Of a stretch of DNA of 9,102 nucleotides, positions 5,664 through 9,102 are shown piece after piece. Source of the stretch: DATAEK01 sp036258055 (GTDB lineage: Bacteria > Acidobacteriota > Vicinamibacteria > Vicinamibacterales > 2-12-FULL-66-21). The notes beneath the pieces were generated by a model, which made no database searches, was not told where the DNA came from, and saw only the letters and a program-made list of their open reading frames with translations. The DNA lies in NCBI GenBank assembly GCA_036258055.1, contig DATAEK010000424.1:1-9102 (forward strand). Reading direction: 5' to 3'. Position 1 is the first letter of the stretch, and every line of letters starts with the position of its first letter. Both the position numbers and the translations under genes were made by a program.

Positions 5664-7316
5664 ATGCGCGGTTCTAGTTTTATCCGAGGGGCTTCGCCCC
5701 TCGGACTCCCCCACACGCTCTCTCGCTCGCCGCTTCGCCGGCTCGCTCCGTTCGCGTGGCTCGCTCCGTTCGCGTGGCTCGCTCCGTTCGCGTGGCTCGC
5801 TCCGTTCGCGTGGCTCGCTCGCGACGCCCGCTCGCACTCTCTCGCGGTTTTCCTCGTGTCCTTCACCAGCGTCGCAAACTCGCAACAGCCGCAGGATCAG
5901 GCCGCGCGCGAGGCACTCGCCGCGGAGACGACGGCCGATCACCAGGACATGATGGCGCGGCTGGGTATCCGCACGCTGCGCCCCGGCCCCAGCGGCAACG
6001 AGTCCGCGCCCAATCACGCCAATTACGACGAGGCGCTCGCCAACCCCTATCCGATTCTTCCTGACGCGCTCACGCTTGCGAACGGGACGAAGGTGACGTC
6101 GGCCCGCGTCTGGAAGACGCAGCGGCGGCCCGAGATCGTCGAGCTCTTCGAGCGCGAAGTCATCGGGCGGATTCCGCGCAACGTGCCCAAGGTGACGTGG
6201 TCGGCAACGGCATCCGAGGAATGGTCGCTGGGATCGCGCCCTGTCATCGGCCGACAGCTCACTGGCCACGTCGACAACTCGTCGTTCCCGTCGATCACGG
6301 TCGACATGCAGATGACGCTGGTCACGCCGAAGGCCGCGATGAAGCCGGTGCCGGTGATGATCATGTTCGGCAGCGGCCTGCTGCCATCAGCCGAAGCGGC
6401 GGTGGGTCGTGGACGCGGTCGGCCGCCAGCCGCCAGCAGCAGCGATCCGCCGCCTGCGGAGCAGCTGATTGCTGCAGGCTGGGGCTACGCGTCCTTGACC
6501 CCGACGAGCATTCAGGCCGACAACGGCGCCGGATTGACGAAAGGCATCATCGGTCTCGTCAACAGGGGCGAGCGGCGGAAGCCCGACGACTGGGGATCGC
6601 TGCGTGCGTGGGCATGGGGCGCGTCGCGCGCGCTCGACTACTTCGAAACGTTGAGGACGGTCGACGCAAAGCGCGTCGGCATCGAAGGCGTGTCCCGTTA
6701 TGGCAAGGCGGCGCTCATTACGATGGCGTTCGACGAGCGCTTCGCAGTCGTGCTGGTTGGATCGTCAGGCGAGGGGGGCGCCAAGCTGCATCGCCGCAAC
6801 TTCGGCGAGGCGGTCGAGAATCTGACCGGCTCTGGCGAATACCATTGGATGGCCGGCAACTTCCTGAAGTACGGCGCCGAAGACGCGACCTTCGGCTCGA
6901 AGAACGCCGGGGACATTCCAGTCGACGCTCACGAGCTCATTGCGCTGTGCGCTCCGCGCCCGACGTTCATCAGTTACGGGATCCCGGAGAAAGGCGACGC
7001 CAGGTGGCTCGACCAGCAAGGGAGCTTCATGGCCGCGATCGCCGCGCAGCCCGTCTTCCGGCTGCTTGGCGCCAGAGATCTCGGCCGATCCGACGACTAC
7101 ACGAACGAGAGGATGCCGCCGGTGAACGAGGGTCTGCTGAACGGGCAGCTGGCCTGGCGGCAGCATGACGGCGGTCACACCGACGGCCCGAACTGGAAGT
7201 ACTTCATCCCGTGGTCCGAAAGGATGCTCGGTCGTACAACCTCTGCGAGGAGCGCCAACGCGTCACCATCCTGGTCCGCGTGCGACCCCGGGCGAACCCG
7301 GCGCGGATGTATATAA
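5664..7316 (+). CDS. CE15-like glucuronoyl esterase, exported, with repeat element in its signal-peptide region
   Basis: This alpha/beta-hydrolase resembles the CE15 4-O-methyl-glucuronoyl methylesterases, which cut ester links between lignin and xylan glucuronate. The nucleophile elbow GVSRYGKAA places the catalytic Ser near residue 344 (codon 6693). Then come GEGGAKLHRRNFGE, YHWMAGNFLKYG, HELIALCAPRPTF and HDGGHTDGPNW, with the catalytic His near 505. The Glu that fungal CE15 enzymes have soon after the Ser motif is not at the same position (GSSGEGG); bacterial members often place the acid elsewhere. The N-terminus is odd. The ATG at 5664 (or 5652, MIRRMRG) is followed by about 55 residues encoded by a palindromic repeat, including PFAWLA four times, and only then by LAVFLVSFTSVANSQQ, which looks like a signal-peptide core and cleavage site. 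The roughly 27 residues after ERMLGR are low-complexity, so the original stop may be lost. Confidence 0.83.
   Translation: MRGSSFIRGASPLGLPHTLSRSPLRRLAPFAWLAPFAWLAPFAWLAPFAWLARDARSHSLAVFLVSFTSVANSQQPQDQAAREALAAETTADHQDMMARLGIRTLRPGPSGNESAPNHANYDEALANPYPILPDALTLANGTKVTSARVWKTQRRPEIVELFEREVIGRIPRNVPKVTWSATASEEWSLGSRPVIGRQLTGHVDNSSFPSITVDMQMTLVTPKAAMKPVPVMIMFGSGLLPSAEAAVGRGRGRPPAASSSDPPPAEQLIAAGWGYASLTPTSIQADNGAGLTKGIIGLVNRGERRKPDDWGSLRAWAWGASRALDYFETLRTVDAKRVGIEGVSRYGKAALITMAFDERFAVVLVGSSGEGGAKLHRRNFGEAVENLTGSGEYHWMAGNFLKYGAEDATFGSKNAGDIPVDAHELIALCAPRPTFISYGIPEKGDARWLDQQGSFMAAIAAQPVFRLLGARDLGRSDDYTNERMPPVNEGLLNGQLAWRQHDGGHTDGPNWKYFIPWSERMLGRTTSARSANASPSWSACDPGRTRRGCI
5683..5705 (+). repeat. Strong hairpin in repeat copy 1
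   Basis: TCCGAGGGGC, a TTC loop, then GCCCCTCGGA form a perfect 10-bp GC-rich stem. It would fold in RNA only 20 bases into the esterase coding region, where it could hinder translation or cause early termination. There is no U-run after it. Confidence 0.8.
5741..5820 (+). repeat. 18-bp tandem repeat, four perfect copies plus a partial
   Basis: GCTCGCTCCGTTCGCGTG is repeated at 5741, 5759, 5777 and 5795 with no mismatch, then 8 bases of a fifth copy. It encodes the hexapeptide LAPFAW four times in the esterase frame. The second copy of the element has only one unit, so this is a local expansion. Confidence 0.95.
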
Positions 7317-7319
7317 GAA

Positions 7320-7335
7320 CGCGGCAAACGCCGCG
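7320..7335. repeat. Hairpin just after the esterase stop
   Basis: CGCGGC, an AAAC loop and GCCGCG form a 6-bp stem 4 bases after the TGA/TAA region of the esterase. It might help end transcription, but no T-run follows. The remaining bases to 7475 hold no gene I can support; the short ORFs there lack recognisable motifs. Confidence 0.4.
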
Positions 7336-7475
7336 AGAATTCCATTCGCTGCTGGCATGGCTTGCTCGTGCCCGTGGACGGCGAGACGCACCGCCCTCAC
7401 TTTGTAAGCAAGCACCGCGAAACTGCTTCGGTTGGCGTGGCTAGAAGCTATCTCATAAGCCGCCAAGAGGTAACA

Positions 7476-7583
7476 GCGCGAGCGAGCGTTGCGAGCGAGC
7501 CACGCGACCGGAGCGAGCCGGCGCAGCGGCGAGCGAGGGCGCGTGTCGGGGAGTCCGAGGGGCGACGCTCGGATGAGACTAGA
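7476..7583 (-). repeat. Palindromic dispersed repeat element, copy 2 (inverted)
   Basis: Read on the minus strand this is TCTAGTCTCATCCGAG, a weaker hairpin (CCGAG...CTCGG), then ACTCCCCGACACGC, the CTCGCTCGCCGC block, a single 18-bp-like unit (CTCGCTCCGGTCGCGTGG) and CTCGCTCGCAACGCTCGC. It is 108 bp. Copy 1 is the same length after removing its three extra 18-bp units and a 3-bp hairpin difference. It lies 22 bp beyond the stop of the DUF962 gene and in the same orientation, so it may act as that gene's transcript end. Confidence 0.75.
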
Positions 7584-7605
7584 GCCAGCGTTTCACCACG
7601 GGCTG

Positions 7606-7902
7606 CTAAGCGCGCCCGCGGATCTTGGCCACCCACCAGCGCAGGCCAACGAGCAGGAATCTCGGGTCCTTGAAGAACTCCGGCGGCTTTCCCTCGAATC
7701 CGTGGCCGATGAACTGAAAGACCCAACCAACGACGAACAGGGCGGTGGGTATGGGCCAAAGACTCTCGACGAAGAGCGCGGCGATGAACAGCGGGAGCGA
7801 GAGCGCGATCATCGGGATCCCGAAGGTATGGAGAACCCGGTTGATCGGATGCCGGTGACTCTCTGCGTATTGCGCGATCCACTCGTCGGAAGAGCGAGGC
7901 AT
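7606..7902 (-). CDS. DUF962 / Mpo1-like small membrane protein
   Basis: A protein of 98 residues from the ATG at 7902; an in-frame TTG at 7953 would add 17 residues without family similarity, so the ATG is preferred. Family features are all present: YAESHRHPINRVLHTFGIP at 12-30, two hydrophobic segments (MIALSLPLFIAALFV and ALFVVGWVFQFIG), then GHGFEGKPPEFFKDPRFLL at 66-84. Conserved histidines at 16, 18, 25 and 67 match the pattern in yeast Mpo1, an Fe(II) dioxygenase that alpha-oxidises 2-hydroxy fatty acids. Whether bacterial members share that reaction is not established by this sequence. The length is usual for single-domain bacterial DUF962 proteins. It lies 71 bp downstream of the FAH-family gene on the same strand, with an inverted repeat between them, so co-transcription is uncertain. 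Confidence 0.88.
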   Translation of the reverse strand: MPRSSDEWIAQYAESHRHPINRVLHTFGIPMIALSLPLFIAALFVESLWPIPTALFVVGWVFQFIGHGFEGKPPEFFKDPRFLLVGLRWWVAKIRGRA

Positions 7903-7944
7903 GTCGCGGATGATGACCCGGTTTGCGACGAAATGGCAATAGGC

Positions 7945-7970
7945 ACTGTGCAATCGTGCGCCTGCACAGT
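7945..7970. repeat. Perfect 8-bp inverted repeat between the FAH and DUF962 genes
   Basis: ACTGTGCA and TGCACAGT are separated by 10 bases, 4 bases beyond the FAH stop and in front of the DUF962 ATG. It could be a hairpin ending the FAH transcript (no U-run seen) or a dyad bound by a regulator of the downstream gene. Confidence 0.5.
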
Positions 7971-7973
7971 TCG

Positions 7974-9102
7974 CTACAGGAGTCCCCGGCGCGCGAGATT
8001 CTTCATGAGCGCCACCGAGCCGAACGTCCAGGGCGCGATCCGGTCCGTGTGGTTCACGCGGTTGATCAGGGTGCCGAGCGCCGGGGTCGAGACCTCAACG
8101 ACGTCACCCACTGCGTGGGTGAAGCCCTGGCCCGGCCCGAAGCGGTCGACGGTCGGTGCGAACATCGTCCCGAGGAACAGCATCATGCCATCGGGATACT
8201 GATGGTGCGCGCCCATCGCGTGATCGACGAGCTCCAGCGGGTCGCGGCTGATCTGCGACATGGAGCTGGTCGCAGTGAACGTGAACCCGTCCGCTCCCCT
8301 CACCTTCAGCTCCACCTCGCACCGCCGCACCTCGTCTGGTCCGAAGCGCTCGTCGAAGAGCCGGATGAACGGGCCGATCGCGCCGGACGCGTTGTTGTCT
8401 TTCGCCTTGCCGAGCAGCAGCGCGCTCCGTCCCTCGAAGTCGCGCAGGTTGACGTCGTTGCCCAGCGTGGCGCCGACGCTGCGGCCGGCGCTGTTGACGG
8501 CGAGCACGACCTCCGGCTCGGGGTTGTTCCACTCCGACTGCGGATGGATCCCGATCTCGGCCCCGGTGCCCACCGCCGACATCGGCTGTCCCTTGGTGAA
8601 GATCTCCGCGTCGGGGCCGATTCCGACTTCGAGGTACTGAGACCACACGCCTTGCGCCAGCAGCGCGTCCTTGATGGCGCGCGCCTGCGGGGAGCCCGGA
8701 CGAATATCGCGCAGGTTGCTGCCGATGATCGCGACGATCGACTGCCGGACGGACTCCGCCTTGCGCGCGTCGCCGCGCGCCTGCTCTTCGATGACGCGCT
8801 CGAGCAGGCTGGCCACGAACGTGACGCCGCTCGCCTTGATCGCCTGTAGGTCGCATGGCGCGAGCAGCCATGGCGCTCGTGGATCGCGACGCTCGGGGTC
8901 GGAGCTCACCAGAACGTCCTCTACCGATCCGATGCGCGGCAAACTGCCGGCGTCGCGAACGGCCGCGACGGGATCCTCGAGATCGAGCAGTTGACTGCAG
9001 GTCGGGGCGACGCGGGACAGGTCGTGGAGGCCGTCGCCGTTCACGGCCACCACGGCCGGCCCATCGACGTCAGGCAGCCATGCGCGCCCGACGAGCGCGG
9101 CG
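7974..9102 (-). CDS. Fumarylacetoacetate hydrolase family protein (5' end outside window)
   Basis: The minus-strand frame is open to the window edge and its N-terminal part reads VGRAWLPDVDGPAVVAVNGD, so the start lies just outside; a GTG at 9053 is internal. About 375 residues are visible, matching the long FAH-family proteins of roughly 390 residues. The catalytic domain has the metal-binding acidic motif in SEWNNPEPEVVLAVNS, then GATLGNDVNLRDFEGRS, LLLGKAKDNNASGAIGPF and a C-terminal GFTHAVGDVVEVSTPALG segment. The fold binds Mg or Mn and cleaves C-C bonds of, or hydrates or dehydrates, 2-keto acids. Long members often sit in catabolic clusters for sugar acids or aromatics, for example handling 2-keto-3-deoxy acids. 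The exact substrate cannot be read here. It ends in a run NLARRGLL before TAG and is followed by an inverted repeat. Confidence 0.9.
   Translation of the reverse strand, partial: AALVGRAWLPDVDGPAVVAVNGDGLHDLSRVAPTCSQLLDLEDPVAAVRDAGSLPRIGSVEDVLVSSDPERRDPRAPWLLAPCDLQAIKASGVTFVASLLERVIEEQARGDARKAESVRQSIVAIIGSNLRDIRPGSPQARAIKDALLAQGVWSQYLEVGIGPDAEIFTKGQPMSAVGTGAEIGIHPQSEWNNPEPEVVLAVNSAGRSVGATLGNDVNLRDFEGRSALLLGKAKDNNASGAIGPFIRLFDERFGPDEVRRCEVELKVRGADGFTFTATSSMSQISRDPLELVDHAMGAHHQYPDGMMLFLGTMFAPTVDRFGPGQGFTHAVGDVVEVSTPALGTLINRVNHTDRIAPWTFGSVALMKNLARRGLL

Larger units (their letters stand above)
5673..5837 (+). repeat. Palindromic dispersed repeat element, copy 1 (inside the esterase gene)
   Basis: The element starts TCTAGTTTTATCCGAG and runs through a strong hairpin, a GCTCGCC/GGCTCGC-rich block, four 18-bp units and a CGCTCGCAC end. 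The same series of blocks recurs in reverse complement at 7476-7583. Ignoring three extra 18-bp units, the central 72 positions differ at about five by eye. It is read in the esterase frame without any stop. The exact right end is set by where similarity to copy 2 fades. Confidence 0.75.

Noticed and set aside
5741..5820. CRISPR-like regular repeat
   Set aside because: The 18-bp units are directly adjacent with no spacers and form part of a dispersed element, so this is a tandem expansion.
5540..5866. Minus-strand ORF with repeated NGASHA residues
   Set aside because: It is the reverse reading of the 18-bp tandem repeat and the GC-rich leader; there is no domain, and the esterase frame explains the region better.
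7263..7466. Minus-strand ORF of 67 residues downstream of the esterase
   Set aside because: No motif, start context or codon bias distinguishes it from chance in GC-rich DNA.
7923..8849. Long plus-strand ORF of 308 residues
   Set aside because: It is the antisense shadow of the FAH-family gene, rich in Arg, His and Glu and without a recognisable motif.

Overview
The window is high-GC bacterial DNA. A PD40 beta-propeller tail of the kind fused to Ser/Thr kinases, a decayed kinase start with the same architecture, a CE15-type esterase and GC-rich palindromic repeats all suggest an Acidobacteriota-like (Vicinamibacteria-like) soil organism. That assignment is inference from gene style; no marker gene is present. 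No rRNA, tRNA or CRISPR array was seen.

Layout. Positions 1-829 (+) hold the C-terminal part of a TolB/PD40 propeller protein cut by the window edge. It converges on a DUF2079 multi-pass membrane protein (896-2395, -). Positions 2396-3467 carry no intact gene; most of this is a badly decayed IS91-type (Y2_Tnp) transposase on the minus strand. Next is a divergent pair with a 54-bp shared intergenic region: a quinone-oxidoreductase-type MDR dehydrogenase (3468-4457, -) and a TetR regulator (4512-5237, +). That intergenic region contains a shared -10 box and a 26-bp inverted repeat placed where a TetR operator would be expected.

Positions 5171-5592 are a small gene graveyard on the minus strand: the second helix-turn-helix end of an AraC regulator (antisense to the 3' end of tetR), the first about 30 codons of a Ser/Thr kinase with its -10 box, and a short frameshifted ORF. 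A CE15-like glucuronoyl esterase follows (5664-7316, +). A 165-bp palindromic repeat element lies inside its signal-peptide coding region and contains four perfect copies of an 18-bp unit. A second, inverted copy of the element (7476-7583) lies beyond the gene. The window closes with a DUF962/Mpo1-like small membrane protein (7606-7902, -) and a fumarylacetoacetate-hydrolase-family enzyme (7974 to the window edge, -).

The genes do not form one clear operon. The dehydrogenase and TetR are probably an autoregulated pair. The esterase and the FAH enzyme could both touch sugar-acid catabolism (glucuronate esters, keto-deoxy sugar acids), but they are not co-transcribed. The most unusual feature is the palindromic element: it has entered a protein-coding gene in frame, and its length, its hairpin difference and its tandem expansion are all multiples of three.
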